64,000 nucleotides of DNA. Source: an uncultured Clostridium sp. Lineage in GTDB: Bacteria; Bacillota; Clostridia; TANB77; CAG-508. The notes beneath the pieces are model-generated. The model searched no databases, was not told the DNA's origin, and worked only from the letters and a program-made list of their open reading frames with translations. The stretch spans positions 270,598-334,597 of the forward strand of contig CANTAQ010000001.1 of NCBI GenBank assembly GCA_947651825.1, in the 5' to 3' direction. Every line of letters starts with the position of its first letter. Positions within the stretch are counted from its first letter, which is position 1. The position numbers and the translations under genes are program-made. Shown in pieces: positions 1 through 8,925 of the stretch.

Positions 1-377
1 GAAGCTTGATAGTCTCCTGTACTTTTTATTTCTATTTTTGGATTTTTTTGATTTAAAAAATCTTCTCTAAAATTTTCTGGAATATATATAATATAGTTAA
101 CATCTCTATAAAACAATGCATCATTTCTTGCTTCTTCATTATCTGCTACTTCTATAATCTCACTATTTTTTTTCATATATTCTATAAGATTTTTTGTAAT
201 TCCCTCTTCTACATCGTTATTTATAATTAGTATATCTGGTTTACTTGCAACAAAATTAGTTTGATTATCGCTTGTTTTCATATTAAAAATTCCAAAAGCT
301 ACTAATATTATAGTGTACATTATAATTGTACCTTTACATTTATTTAATACTTTTAAAAATGTTTTAAATACTGTCAT
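1..377 (-). CDS. ABC-2 type transporter permease, partial (second permease of the operon)
   Basis: The reading frame starts at an ATG preceded by AAGGAGG and runs off the left edge, so only about 125 residues are seen. It has a short cytoplasmic start, one membrane segment (about residues 15-30, TIIMYTIILVAFGIF) and then an extracellular stretch with the pattern of ABC-2 permeases such as the neighbouring gene (IxIINND...NYIIYIPENF). The start lies inside the end of the upstream permease gene (14-base overlap), so the two are translationally coupled and probably form a heterodimeric membrane channel served by the ATPase further upstream. The substrate is unknown; drug or peptide export is likely from the TetR control. 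Confidence 0.75.
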   Translation of the reverse strand, partial: MTVFKTFLKVLNKCKGTIIMYTIILVAFGIFNMKTSDNQTNFVASKPDILIINNDVEEGITKNLIEYMKKNSEIIEVADNEEARNDALFYRDVNYIIYIPENFREDFLNQKNPKIEIKSTGDYQA

Positions 378-1542
378 ATTTCTGCCTCCTTAAGCTGATA
401 AATGATATGCCTATCATTATCAAAGAAAATATTAATAAGCTTGCCACATTGAAAAAGTATCTATCAAAAGTATCATAGTAGTATAGTGAATAAAATCCAT
501 CTGTAATCATAGCTACTGGATTTATCTTATTTATAATTGGTACATTTTTATCCACCATATATTTCATTGTAATTCCCATCATTCCTGATAAAAAACATCC
601 TAACATTGTTACAGAAATTATAATTCCAACTTTCATATCTTCATTCGTTTTTAATACTGTTCCTATTGCTACACCCAAACTCAACCCAGCAAAACTTCCT
701 GCAAGTGAAAGTAAAATAATTAATAGTAAATTGTTTCCATAGTCTACTTTTAATACAAATATTGTAAATACAAATAAAAGTGCTAATCCTATAAGTTGTA
801 CAAAATAACTTCCCATAACTGTGCTTATTACTACCTTTATCTTACTTGTAGGTGTCATAGAAACTCTTTTGCCTTTACTACTCATATTTGCAAGATTATT
901 ATTAATTGCAGTAACTCCTAGTATGCCTCCATATAAACAGGTCATAGCAATTAGTGTATAAAATTCTATCATTGTATAACTAAGATTATTGTTTGATACA
1001 TTCTCTATATTAGCAGTATTTTGCTCCATAATTTCTGCTATTTCATTATATAAATTACTATAAAAAGCTTCTGGATTCTGGATTCCCTGATTTACTTTAC
1101 TTTCTATAATATTTTTCATTATGTTTTCTGTTTGAACTATTTCTTCTGTTACATATTTTAAAATAGTTTCATCTATTCCACTTGTTCTAACAATTACTTT
1201 TGGTTCGTCTTCTAAAATAATATAACCTGTAATTTCTTCATTTTCTAGTAATTCCTTTGCTTTATCTTTTGTTACATATTTTGTATTAAATAGTCTTTCT
1301 TCATTTTTTTCATCACTTAAAACGTTAAATGTTTCTTTAAAAGCATTATTATTAATAAAATTTTCGTTTTCAACGATTGCAATGTCTATAATCTCTAGCT
1401 TTTCACTGTTTTCAATATTGCTAAATGCCATATTGAAAAAGGTTCCTAATATTATTGGAAAGGCAAATGTCCAAAATATTAGCATTTTACTTCTAAAAAG
1501 AGTAAGTATTGTATATTTTAAATTGTGTAACATATTAATCAC
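364..1542 (-). CDS. ABC-2 type transporter permease
   Basis: A 392-residue membrane protein with the ABC-2 plan: one N-terminal transmembrane helix (about residues 18-40), an extracellular domain to about residue 185, and a C-terminal block of five to six helices (about 190-385). It starts at GTG, 7 bases after AAGGAA and overlapping the stop of the ATPase gene by 8 bases. It should form the membrane part of an exporter with the second permease that follows. Family membership is clear from topology and operon; the substrate cannot be read from the sequence. Confidence 0.8.
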   Translation of the reverse strand: MINMLHNLKYTILTLFRSKMLIFWTFAFPIILGTFFNMAFSNIENSEKLEIIDIAIVENENFINNNAFKETFNVLSDEKNEERLFNTKYVTKDKAKELLENEEITGYIILEDEPKVIVRTSGIDETILKYVTEEIVQTENIMKNIIESKVNQGIQNPEAFYSNLYNEIAEIMEQNTANIENVSNNNLSYTMIEFYTLIAMTCLYGGILGVTAINNNLANMSSKGKRVSMTPTSKIKVVISTVMGSYFVQLIGLALLFVFTIFVLKVDYGNNLLLIILLSLAGSFAGLSLGVAIGTVLKTNEDMKVGIIISVTMLGCFLSGMMGITMKYMVDKNVPIINKINPVAMITDGFYSLYYYDTFDRYFFNVASLLIFSLIMIGISFISLRRQKYDSI

Positions 1543-2473
1543 GTAATTCCTTTCCTGTTAATTCTAAGAATACATCATTAAGTGTTGGTCTTTCTGAATA
1601 AATTTTGTTATATTTAATATTTTCTCTTTTTAGATAATCTAGTAAATCTCCAAAGTTGTTTTTGCCTTTTTGGTATTTTATAAATAATATATCATCTTCA
1701 TAATTTATACTCTCTACATTTGCAAATTTTCCAATTTCGTCTACATACTTTGAATCTAAATTGCTTACTTCTACTGTAACCTTTTCTTCTATTTTTGCTA
1801 GTTCTTTTAATTCATCACAAGTTCCACTTGCAATTACTTTTCCTTTATCTAAAATTATGACTCTATCACAGATAATTTCTACTTCTTCCATATAGTGTGT
1901 TGTATATACTATTGTTGCACCTTTTTCATTTAATTTCTTTATTCCATCTAATATATTATTTCTACTTTGTGGATCAACTGCAACTGTTGGCTCATCTAAA
2001 AATATCAATTCTGGTTTATGTGCAATTCCACAGGCAATATTTAATCTTCTTAACAGCCCACCTGATAATTGCTTTGGATAGAATTTTTTGAACTCTTCTA
2101 ATCCAACTAATTCTATTGCTTCTTCTATATATTGTTTTCTTATCTTTTTATCTTTAATATATAATCCACAGAAGTAATCTAAGTTTTCATATACAGTTAA
2201 TTCTTCAAATACTGCAACTTCTTGGAATACTACTCCTATTTTTGCTTTTATATCATACTCACTTGGTTTCATTTCTTTTCCAAATATTTTTATACTTCCA
2301 CTATTAAATTTTAACAGTGATAATATGCAGTTCATTGTTGTTGTTTTTCCACTTCCATTTGGTCCAAGTAATCCTAAGATTTCTCCTTTTTTCACATCAA
2401 AAGATAAATCATCTACTGCCTTCATCTTTTTATAATCTTTCACTAAGTTTTTAATCTCTATAACATTTTCCAT
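1535..2473 (-). CDS. ABC transporter ATP-binding protein (DrrA/CcmA type)
   Basis: A 312-residue ATPase that powers the two ABC-2 permeases downstream. The Walker A motif GPNGSGKT is at residues 37-44, the signature LSGGLLRRL near 137, Walker B LIFLDEP near 157 and the switch histidine in TTHY near 193. The C-terminal 90 residues are the extra domain common in drug and antibiotic exporter ATPases. Its ATG directly abuts the stop codon of the TetR gene (TAAATG), so regulator and pump are one transcript. Substrate unknown. Confidence 0.9.
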   Translation of the reverse strand: MENVIEIKNLVKDYKKMKAVDDLSFDVKKGEILGLLGPNGSGKTTTMNCILSLLKFNSGSIKIFGKEMKPSEYDIKAKIGVVFQEVAVFEELTVYENLDYFCGLYIKDKKIRKQYIEEAIELVGLEEFKKFYPKQLSGGLLRRLNIACGIAHKPELIFLDEPTVAVDPQSRNNILDGIKKLNEKGATIVYTTHYMEEVEIICDRVIILDKGKVIASGTCDELKELAKIEEKVTVEVSNLDSKYVDEIGKFANVESINYEDDILFIKYQKGKNNFGDLLDYLKRENIKYNKIYSERPTLNDVFLELTGKELRD

Positions 2474-3055
2474 TTATTCTTCCTTCTTTCCTTCATTATT
2501 TTTCTTATAGCCTATTAGCAATTCTCTTACTGTTGTTTCAAGTAATTTGCTTATTTCTTCTTCATTTAAATTACAAGTATTATTAGCCACTAACATAGCT
2601 AATCCATGTGTAAAAATCCACACTTTTGTATGAAACTTAATTTGTTCTTTTTCATCAAATCCTGTGAGTATTTGTCCCATTTTTATAACATCATTTCCTG
2701 TATTATCTGCTCTTATGAAATTACTTGTTGTTAGGCTTGTTTTTCTCATAAATATTACCTTGAAAAATTTTGGATGTTCTTTAGCAAACCTAATATATGC
2801 CATTCCCATTCCTTTATATGCAAGTTTTTCTTTAGAACCTTTTTCCATATATTGTTCATATGTGTTATGAATTTTTTCTATTGTAGCGTTTTTCAGTTCT
2901 TCCATAGATGTAAAATTATGAAAAATAGGTTGAACTGAGCATCCTAATTCTTTGGCAATTCTTCTTGCATTTATATTTTCAAATTCCTCTTTATCTGCAA
3001 TTCTATAAGCAACTTTAAGAATATCATCTCTATCTATTTTTTTAGCTGGTGGCAT
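2474..3055 (-). CDS. TetR/AcrR family transcriptional regulator
   Basis: I chose the ATG that gives MPPAKKID because AGAAGGAGC lies 6-8 bases before it; the longer frame to 3091 starts inside the promoter and operator and has no ribosome binding site. The 193-residue protein has the N-terminal TetR helix-turn-helix (about residues 10-55, ending CSVQPIFHNFTSMEEL) and a helical ligand-binding C-terminus. It is the first gene of the exporter operon and is followed without a gap by the ATPase. The two adjacent dyads just upstream suggest it represses its own operon until a ligand binds. Confidence 0.88.
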   Translation of the reverse strand: MPPAKKIDRDDILKVAYRIADKEEFENINARRIAKELGCSVQPIFHNFTSMEELKNATIEKIHNTYEQYMEKGSKEKLAYKGMGMAYIRFAKEHPKFFKVIFMRKTSLTTSNFIRADNTGNDVIKMGQILTGFDEKEQIKFHTKVWIFTHGLAMLVANNTCNLNEEEISKLLETTVRELLIGYKKNNEGKKEE

Positions 3056-3070
3056 ACTTAGCTCCTTCTG

Positions 3071-3125
3071 ATAACGTTTGTTATATAACATATGTTATTA
3101 TACATCATAAAAAAACACCTGTAAA
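3071..3125 (-). promoter_or_regulatory. Promoter with two tandem TetR-type operators
   Basis: On the minus strand TTTACA (3120-3125) and TATAAT (3097-3102) are 17 bases apart. Two dyads with ATAAC...GTTAT arms follow end to end: ATAACATATGTTAT (3085-3098), a perfect palindrome overlapping the -10 box, and 3071-3084, with perfect outer arms and an asymmetric centre. This is a good layout for autorepression by the adjacent TetR protein; binding itself is inferred. Confidence 0.7.
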
Positions 3126-3194
3126 TATTTTTTACAAATGTTTTTAATATTTTCTATTCATTTACATATGGTTTTACAAATATTTCTTCACTTA

Positions 3195-3717
3195 CTAATG
3201 AACATAGTCTTTTAATTTTCCTTTATATGTGACATTCAACCCTTTTAATCGTTGAAAATCTGTAGGTATTATTATTTCTGGTAGTTCTGTATCGATATAT
3301 GCCTCATTTAAAACATATCTTACAAACTCAGCACAATAAAAATAGTTCTTTCTAATTATTCTCTTCTTAAATGCAACTGCAAGAAATCCTTTTATATTAA
3401 ATTTATACTTTTCACTTTCTTTTTCCATATCTGCTATTTCTTTTTCTATCTTTTTATATTGTCTATTTGATACCTCTAAATAACCGAATTAATGCATCTG
3501 TATTTTTAAATTTTTTAAATATTCCTTTATTTATATACTCATGTAAAAAACCAGCATTAAATATATTGTACTGTCCTAATCGAGCAAATGAATACATTCT
3601 TGTTAAGCTTTCATCTAGAGAGATTGATACATGACTGTATCTCTTCTTAGTCCAAAACCTTATGACTTTAGCTGGAATTGTACCGGTATATGTCAATACA
3701 ATAAATACTTTTTTCAT
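3195..3717 (-). CDS. Permuted papain-like (NlpC/P60 superfamily, YiiX-like) protein, needs +1 frameshift
   Basis: Two adjacent frames join into one 173-residue protein if the C of the CGG codon at 3484-3486 is skipped (ATT-c-GGT-TAT-TTA-GAG). Unshifted reading stops 6 codons later. The N-terminal part holds the catalytic histidine region (RYSHVSISLD) and the C-terminal part the catalytic cysteine region (YFYCAEFVRYVL). That His-then-Cys order is typical of circularly permuted papain-fold enzymes, and both halves are needed. The joined sequence around the site reads LIGYLEVSNRQYKKIEKEI. It lies 20 bases downstream of the metal exporter gene. The substrate (cell wall peptide or lipid amide) is unknown. 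Confidence 0.75.
3484..3486 (-). other. In-frame CGG, +1 recoding site 1
   Basis: The zero-frame context is ATT CGG TTA. Skipping C gives ATT GGT TAT TTA, placing Gly78 and opening the rest of the papain-like protein. It is one of twelve sites of the same kind in the window. Confidence 0.75.
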
Positions 3718-3737
3718 TATGATTAACCTCTATATTT

Positions 3738-4583
3738 TTAAAAAATTAAATTTATAACTAATGCAGATATAAAGCCCATTGCATATAGTAAACCTATTAT
3801 TACAAAATTTTCCTTTTTATCTTTATTAACTTTGAATAAAATTAGTAGTCCTAATCCTGAATTAACTAATAATCCACCAATCATAGTTCCTAATTCTATT
3901 ATATTCTCCAAATACATTTCTGTTAATATTACAGAACTTGCACAATTTGGTATTAGTCCTATAAAGCAAGAAATTAAGCTTCCTATTACAGGTATATCTG
4001 AAATTATATTAGCTATTTTATCTTCACCTATAACAAATAATAAAATGTTTATAGCTAAACTTATTACAAAAATATATACAAATACCTGAATAGTATGTTT
4101 TATTGTTGATTTAATAATTCCGTCTTCTTCACAATTACAATGTTCATGTTCACATACTTCATGTATTTTCTTTTCTGTATTCTTCTTAATTTTTTTCCTC
4201 AATACTAAATCAATTACACATCCTAGGGTAATTCCAATACATATCTTCACTGCTAATATTTGAAGTATTAAGTTAATTGGTGCTCCCTCTGAAATTAATA
4301 TTGGTAACATTTCATCAGATGTTGATAGAAATATTGATATTAATGTTCCTATTGTTATAACTCGTCCAGCATACAAATTGGCAGCAGCCACAGAGAATCC
4401 ACATTGTGGAATTACACCTAATATACCACCTAGTACTGGTCCAAATCTTCCTGCTTTTTTTATTATATATGTTGTTTTATCTCCTGCCTTATGTTCTATT
4501 AGTTCCATAATTAGATATGTAACAAGCAAGAATGGTAACAATCTTAAACTATCTATTAAAGTTTCTTCTAAAGCTTCTAGCAT
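3738..4583 (-). CDS. Putative 10-TM heavy-metal exporter (ArsP_2-type permease)
   Basis: A 281-residue integral membrane protein made of two similar halves, each with a conserved proline-cysteine motif in a helix: GVIPQCGFSVAAANLYAGR in the first and GLIPNCASSVILTEMYL in the second. The cytoplasmic loop between them is rich in potential metal ligands (HEVCEHEHCNCEE, about residues 140-152). This is the pattern of the ArsP-like putative metal or manganese exporters. AGGAG precedes the ATG and a good promoter lies upstream. The transported ion is not known; the His/Cys loop suggests a soft or transition metal. Confidence 0.75.
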   Translation of the reverse strand: MLEALEETLIDSLRLLPFLLVTYLIMELIEHKAGDKTTYIIKKAGRFGPVLGGILGVIPQCGFSVAAANLYAGRVITIGTLISIFLSTSDEMLPILISEGAPINLILQILAVKICIGITLGCVIDLVLRKKIKKNTEKKIHEVCEHEHCNCEEDGIIKSTIKHTIQVFVYIFVISLAINILLFVIGEDKIANIISDIPVIGSLISCFIGLIPNCASSVILTEMYLENIIELGTMIGGLLVNSGLGLLILFKVNKDKKENFVIIGLLYAMGFISALVINLIF

Positions 4584-4625
4584 TAAATTTCTCCTATATT
4601 TTTTGAATTATATTAAATTCGATTT

Positions 4626-4654
4626 ATTATATCATAAATCCATATAAATTTCAA
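4626..4654 (-). promoter_or_regulatory. Promoter of the metal exporter gene
   Basis: TTGAAA (4649-4654) and TATAAT (4626-4631) on the minus strand with exactly 17 bases between them, about 45 bases before the start codon. No clear operator is visible. Confidence 0.65.
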
Positions 4655-4739
4655 CGTTAAAGTCTTTCATTTTTTTGACTTTTTGTTTGCATTATCCAAC
4701 ATTTTAATACATTTTTAGACACCAATATTGATTAATAGC

Positions 4740-4900
4740 AAATGCTGTAACATCAAAGCTACATTGCCTGACATTACAGCATTTCCGTCTACTTTTAGTG
4801 ACCCCCCTACGGCTAATCTACCTGCGTCGGGTTAACAATCCACTGGATTGTCAACTTTTCCTCATTTTCGATTCCCTAGTTGAGTATTAATCAAATTAAG
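4740..4900 (-). other. Non-coding stretch with strong hairpins downstream of tRNA-Glu
   Basis: No gene is visible between 4655 and 4937. The stretch holds a hairpin with 11-bp arms (AAATGCTGTAA at 4740-4750, TTACAGCATTT at 4774-4784) and a GC-richer part at about 4799-4880 containing GACCCCCC...GTCGGGTT and a second dyad (ACAATCC/GGATTGT). Parts recall the neighbouring tRNA-Glu 3' half (gtgacccc, cgattccc), so it may be a decayed tRNA-like or structured RNA element. Function unknown. Confidence 0.4.
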
Positions 4901-4937
4901 AAAAAGACACTATTTATTTCTTGTTGTTTTATTTTTT

Positions 4938-5012
4938 TGGTGACCCCTACGGGAATCGAACCCATGATTCAGCCTTGAGAGGGCTGCGTCTTAACCGCTT
5001 GACCAAGGGGCC
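4938..5012 (-). tRNA. tRNA-Glu (anticodon CTC)
   Basis: The cloverleaf is clear: acceptor GGCCCCT pairs with AGGGGTC, D arm GTC/GAC, anticodon stem CAGCC/GGCTG around loop CTCTCAA (anticodon CTC, reads GAG), T arm with GGTTCGATTCC, and an encoded CCA end at 4938-4940. Confidence 0.95.
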
Positions 5013-5039
5013 ATATATTCTAGCTATTTGCTGCTAGAA

Positions 5040-5417
5040 TTATTTTAATATTAGTTTGAATAATTCGTCTAATCTTTTTGTTTGTTTCGTCAAATACAGA
5101 TAACCTATTAATCCTTCTAATGCTGTTGCATACATATATTCTTGAACATTCGCATTTTTAGGCAAGTGATGATTTTGTGTATTTCTTGCTCTTCTTACAA
5201 CCTCTCTTTCTTCTTCTGTTAAAATTTCTTGTAAGTTACTTAAAATTTCTGCTTGTGCTCTTGCTTTAACATATTTTATAGATTCTTTATGCAAATTATT
5301 TGGTTTTAGATTAGTAGTATCTATCAAATAACTTCTTACATAAAGTTCATATACTGCATCTCCTACATATGCCCACGTTAATGGTGACATTTGATTAATT
5401 TGTTTTTCATCCTTCAT
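5040..5417 (-). CDS. mrnC: Mini-ribonuclease III (MrnC)
   Basis: A 125-residue protein, the usual length for MrnC, which is a bare RNase III catalytic domain without a double-stranded RNA binding domain and matures 23S rRNA in Firmicutes. The diagnostic motif WAYVGDAVYELYVR is near residues 16-29, and RRARNTQNHHLPKNA near 80 is also typical. The start overlaps the end of rbgA by 11 bases, so two ribosome-assembly genes are coupled. It ends 28 bases before tRNA-Glu. Confidence 0.92.
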   Translation of the reverse strand: MKDEKQINQMSPLTWAYVGDAVYELYVRSYLIDTTNLKPNNLHKESIKYVKARAQAEILSNLQEILTEEEREVVRRARNTQNHHLPKNANVQEYMYATALEGLIGYLYLTKQTKRLDELFKLILK

Positions 5418-6310
5418 TTACTTTCTCCAATGTTATTCTTCCTATTTTTGCTGTTCTAAAATCATTTAATATCATAACTGCTACTTTTTCATAATCTATT
5501 TCTCCACCAGAAACAATTGCTCCTCTTTTTCTTGCAATTATGTTCATAATTTCTAAAGTAACCTCACGTTTATTTATTATACTATTAAAATCTTCATCTG
5601 TCAATTTATATCTTAATTTTAATTCTTCTTTATAATTTTTTATTAAATAGTCTAACAAAGAATACGCTATATCTGTCCTTTGTAGCAATTCATCTTTTAT
5701 TGTTCCTGTATATGCTAACTTTAAAGCAACATCTTCACTTTCAAACTTTGGCCATAAAACACCTGGAGTATCAAGCAATTCTATATTACTTGATATTCTG
5801 ACCCATTGTTTTTGTTTTGTTACACCTGGTCTATTTCCTACGACTGCAGATTTTTTATTAATCATTCTATTTATAAAAGAAGATTTTCCAACATTAGGAA
5901 TTCCTACTATCATTATTCTAATATTTTTATTAATTCTTCCTTTATTTGCTGCTTTTTGAATATCTTCCTCCATCATTTTATTTATTGTCTGAAGACATTC
6001 TTTAATTCCCTTTCCATTGTTTGCATCTGTTGGAATTGCAGTAATTTGTTGTTTTTTAAAATAACTAACCCATTTTGATGTTTCTCTTTCATCTGCTAAA
6101 TCAGATTTATTTAATATAATAATTTTCTTTTTATTTTTTGTTATATCTTTTATGTCAGGGTTCTGACTTGCAAGTGGAATTCTTGCATCACAAATTTCTA
6201 AAACTATGTCTATTAGTTTTATGTCCTCAATTATTTGTTTTTTAGTCTTTAACATGTGCCCGTGGATACCAGTTGATATTAGTTTTGTTTAAATTTTGTT
6301 CATTGTTCAT
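5407..6310 (-). CDS. rbgA: Ribosome biogenesis GTPase RbgA (YlqF), needs +1 frameshift
   Basis: RbgA is needed for late assembly of the 50S subunit. From the ATG at 6310 (AGAAGGTGA before it) the frame reads to the family motif NINWYPGHM, but the codon after CCA is CGG; skipping its C at 6262 gives CCA-GGG-CAC-ATG and a 300-residue protein. Unshifted reading stops 5 codons later. The circularly permuted GTPase order is visible: NKSD (G4) first, then the P-loop GIPNVGKSS (G1) and LLDTPG (G3). The shorter frame starting at ATG 6255 lacks the conserved N-terminal WYPGH and has no ribosome binding site. An essential-type gene carrying a frameshift at Gly17 is strong evidence for recoding. Confidence 0.9.
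6260..6262 (-). other. In-frame CGG, +1 recoding site 2 (rbgA)
   Basis: The zero-frame context is CCA CGG GCA. Skipping C gives CCA GGG CAC ATG, restoring the invariant WYPGHM motif at Gly17. Confidence 0.85.
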
Positions 6311-6336
6311 TTTTTCACCTTCTCTACTTTATTAAA

Positions 6337-6701
6337 TCATTTTGAATTACTTATCACTATTTTCTTAAATTCTTCTTTTTCTGTTTCGCTTGTCCAATAA
6401 TTATAGTATATATAGCCTATTAAATTCTTTGTTTCTTCTAGTAATTTTTGCTCATAGATTTTTTACTTTCATCATAATATAAATAATAATCGTTATCCAT
6501 ATTTCCTATTATTACTTTTAGTAATTCATTTGGAATTTTTTCATACATTGTATTATCTATATTTTTAAAACAAATATACATTTCTTTACAAGCTTTATTA
6601 AAATTATCTTCTAAAAATTCCTTAATACATTCTAATGCTTCTTCTTTTCTTTTTAAACTTGGTTTTTCTAAATAAAATTTTTCCTTTTCTAAACTCTCCA
6701 T
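6337..6701 (-). pseudogene. Small unknown protein with a poly-A frameshift
   Basis: The first 82 codons are open from ATG 6701. At a run of six A (6459-6464) the frame breaks; adding one A, or a -1 slip, joins it to a second frame (IYEQKLLEETKNLIGYIYYN) that ends with TGA at 6337, giving about 121 residues. This is not a CGG site and shifts in the opposite direction. It could be transcriptional slippage, a homopolymer sequence error or real decay. The protein is charged and soluble; I do not recognise a family. Confidence 0.45.
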
Positions 6702-6706
6702 TTATG

Positions 6707-6952
6707 TTACTTCTTTCCTATTTTATTCTCCTTGTAGATAAAATCTACTTTAACTTCGCCATTATAATTTTTTTCAATTATAGTATCTTCTATATCCACA
6801 AAAAAACAAATCTTTTTGTTTTTTATACCAATACATTAATAAATCATATGCTTTCTCAATAGTCCAATTTTTCCGATATCTGCATTATCATATAATTCTT
6901 TATATATCTTCGCAAATTCATCTAAATCTGCTTTTTGTATTAATCTAATCAT
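6707..6952 (-). pseudogene. Remnant of a GNAT acetyltransferase N-terminus
   Basis: From ATG 6952 (AAGGAAAA before it) the frame reads IRLIQKADLDEFAKIYKEL, typical of the start of a GNAT N-acetyltransferase. It then shifts near 6870 (one base missing, so that ENWTIEKAYDLLMYWYK appears in another frame) and again at a T run near 6810 before a stop at 6707. The acetyl-CoA binding half is absent. With two indels and a missing C-terminus this looks like true decay. Confidence 0.5.
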
Positions 6953-7006
6953 TTTTCCTTCTAAATATATTAATTCTTACTAAAGCTTTTCATCATTTTT
7001 TTATTA

Positions 7007-7783
7007 TTAAATTGGATGTTCATTGCTCGGTAATCTGTCTTCAATATCTAAATATCTAGCAATTGCTCCTTCAAATTTTCTAGTTCTTCCATAAAACTTA
7101 TTTGTTTCAATACAATCCATTAGTTGTTTTTCTTTACTTTCATCATCTAATGGAAATACCTCTCCATCACACTCTTCTATTACTTCTAATTCATCTGGTT
7201 CTAAATCCCTATAAATAGGAGGTACACCTAATAAAGACATATGTATAGCATCTAAAGGATCTATTTCATCTATTCCTGGATTTATATCTTCATATGCCAC
7301 ACAAAAAGTTCTAAGTTGATAAATATCTTCCATTCTTTCTCTGCTTCCATTTTCTTCTTCAATTCGTTCTATCCTAATCATATCTATTCTACCTGGAACT
7401 CTTACTGTTTTAGCATAATATTTAGAACCATTTGGCCATTTCTGTTCAAGCATTAGGCTTTCTTCTATCCCATCTTCATCATATGTACTAACCCAATTTT
7501 CTTCGGTTCCATCTATTTTTGGTTCACAAAGAATTTTCCTTAATTTCATATCTTCTTCGTTAAAATAATATTTAGTACTAGATACAAAAGCATTTTTTCC
7601 TTTGTTTTCAAATATAGATATACTACCATCTGCTTTTATTACTAATATTGAATTCAGTAGATTAATTGCTTCTTGTGAAAATGCTCTGACATCAGCTTTT
7701 CTTATCAATGAACTAATTTTCCATAAAATCGAATCAAATCTTGGATGACTTATAATCCTACTTGATAAATTTGTTCTTTTCAA
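7007..7783 (-). CDS. Protein of unknown function, uncertain start
   Basis: A soluble, acidic protein of at least 258 residues without motifs I recognise; it is rich in Glu and Asp and contains DLEPDELEVIEECDGEVFP near residue 198. The annotated start is a TTG without a ribosome binding site. The same frame stays open upstream to about 7855 (reading WNSLETKKIENIKNIEFIKEYL), and an AGGAG lies at 7856-7860, but there is no normal start codon between, so the real start may be rare or damaged. It is the largest gene in a group of small accessory genes between rbgA and tRNA-Gln. Confidence 0.6.
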   Translation of the reverse strand: MKRTNLSSRIISHPRFDSILWKISSLIRKADVRAFSQEAINLLNSILVIKADGSISIFENKGKNAFVSSTKYYFNEEDMKLRKILCEPKIDGTEENWVSTYDEDGIEESLMLEQKWPNGSKYYAKTVRVPGRIDMIRIERIEEENGSRERMEDIYQLRTFCVAYEDINPGIDEIDPLDAIHMSLLGVPPIYRDLEPDELEVIEECDGEVFPLDDESKEKQLMDCIETNKFYGRTRKFEGAIARYLDIEDRLPSNEHPI

Positions 7784-7872
7784 ATATTCTTTTATAAATT
7801 CTATATTTTTAATATTTTCTATTTTCTTTGTTTCTAATGAGTTCCAATTACAAATCTCCTTTCATCAATTCT

Positions 7873-8265
7873 TCAATTATTTTTAAATGATACTAAAATT
7901 ATATTTTTATCTAAATCATAAATTCCAAATTCAATTTTTCCATATTCAGTTTCAGTATATTCCATACAAAATATACAGTGTTCATTTTTACAGTTATTAT
8001 ATAATGTTTTAAATTCTTCAAAATCATCATATTCAAATTTAATTATGTTGCTTGAATCATTTTTAATTGGAAAATTTTCTATTTCTTTGGTTACTGTATT
8101 ATAGTCCTCTAACATTATTATAAGATTATCTTTTTTTAACTGTACCCAGTTTATTGGATTTCCATCAGTATATTCAATTTTAAAATTAAAAATATTTTTA
8201 TAAAACTCAATTGATTTTTCCATACTTGAAACTGTTAATTCATTTATAATACTAACTAAACTCAT
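7873..8265 (-). CDS. VOC family (glyoxalase/bleomycin resistance-like) protein
   Basis: A 130-residue single-domain protein with the vicinal oxygen chelate pattern: an N-terminal beta strand and helix (ELTVSSMEKSIEFYKNIF), then strands ending in YGKIEFGIYDLDKNIILV. Such proteins work as dimers in metal-dependent chemistry or as drug-binding resistance proteins. AAGGAG precedes the ATG. The substrate cannot be assigned. Confidence 0.75.
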   Translation of the reverse strand: MSLVSIINELTVSSMEKSIEFYKNIFNFKIEYTDGNPINWVQLKKDNLIIMLEDYNTVTKEIENFPIKNDSSNIIKFEYDDFEEFKTLYNNCKNEHCIFCMEYTETEYGKIEFGIYDLDKNIILVSFKNN

Positions 8266-8391
8266 TATCGTATCTCCTTTTTATTATATAACATTTTATC
8301 ATACATTTTAAATTTAAAAAAGTCTTTATAAAAATAAAGAGCTATAAGTATGTTTAAAATACTCATGCTCTTAGTATTATAATATTAAATT

Positions 8392-8835
8392 TTATAATTT
8401 ATATTGATTTGTATCAGCTCTTTCATCAAACTCTCTTTCATAGTCAGTTGTTCCATAAAACCAGTCAGTTTTCTTATTTTTTCCTGTGCTTTTCTTTCCA
8501 TTATTTAATCCTATATCAGCAAATGCTAAAAACGGAATAACCACCCCTATTACTGAAACCATTAAATTCAAGTAATTAATATCTCCTTGAGATACACTTT
8601 GATAAATATCAACTCCAAAATATGCACAGTGTGCAAGTAAATAAATTATTGCTCCAAACATTTTTCTTTTAGCAATAAGTATTATACATGCAAAAGTTAC
8701 AAATAAAAGAACAATTTCAATAGTCATATTCATTGGTTGTACTGGAAATGCACTTTCTCCTGTAAACATCATTGTAACCACAACTCTAAATAACCAAAAT
8801 ATTCCTGCAAAAGTTGTAACCATATATCCAAACAT
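8392..8835 (-). CDS. Four-helix membrane protein of unknown function
   Basis: A 147-residue protein with about four transmembrane helices (near residues 5-25, 38-55, 60-78 and 88-107) and a charged cytoplasmic tail that includes DWFYGTTDYEREFDERAD. AAAGGGGGAAC precedes the ATG. It has no relation in function to its neighbours that I can see. Confidence 0.65.
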   Translation of the reverse strand: MFGYMVTTFAGIFWLFRVVVTMMFTGESAFPVQPMNMTIEIVLLFVTFACIILIAKRKMFGAIIYLLAHCAYFGVDIYQSVSQGDINYLNLMVSVIGVVIPFLAFADIGLNNGKKSTGKNKKTDWFYGTTDYEREFDERADTNQYKL

Positions 8836-8925
8836 CTTTTGTTCCCCCTTTTCATATTATAATTTTATTTTATATTAATCTACTTTTTTTGTCAATATTT
8901 TTTGTTACTTTTATTATAATATAAA

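Noticed and set aside
3683..3685. CGG at 3683-3685 as a further recoding site
   Set aside because: It is out of phase (ACC GGT), and the frame is intact across it, as for the other out-of-phase CGG trinucleotides.
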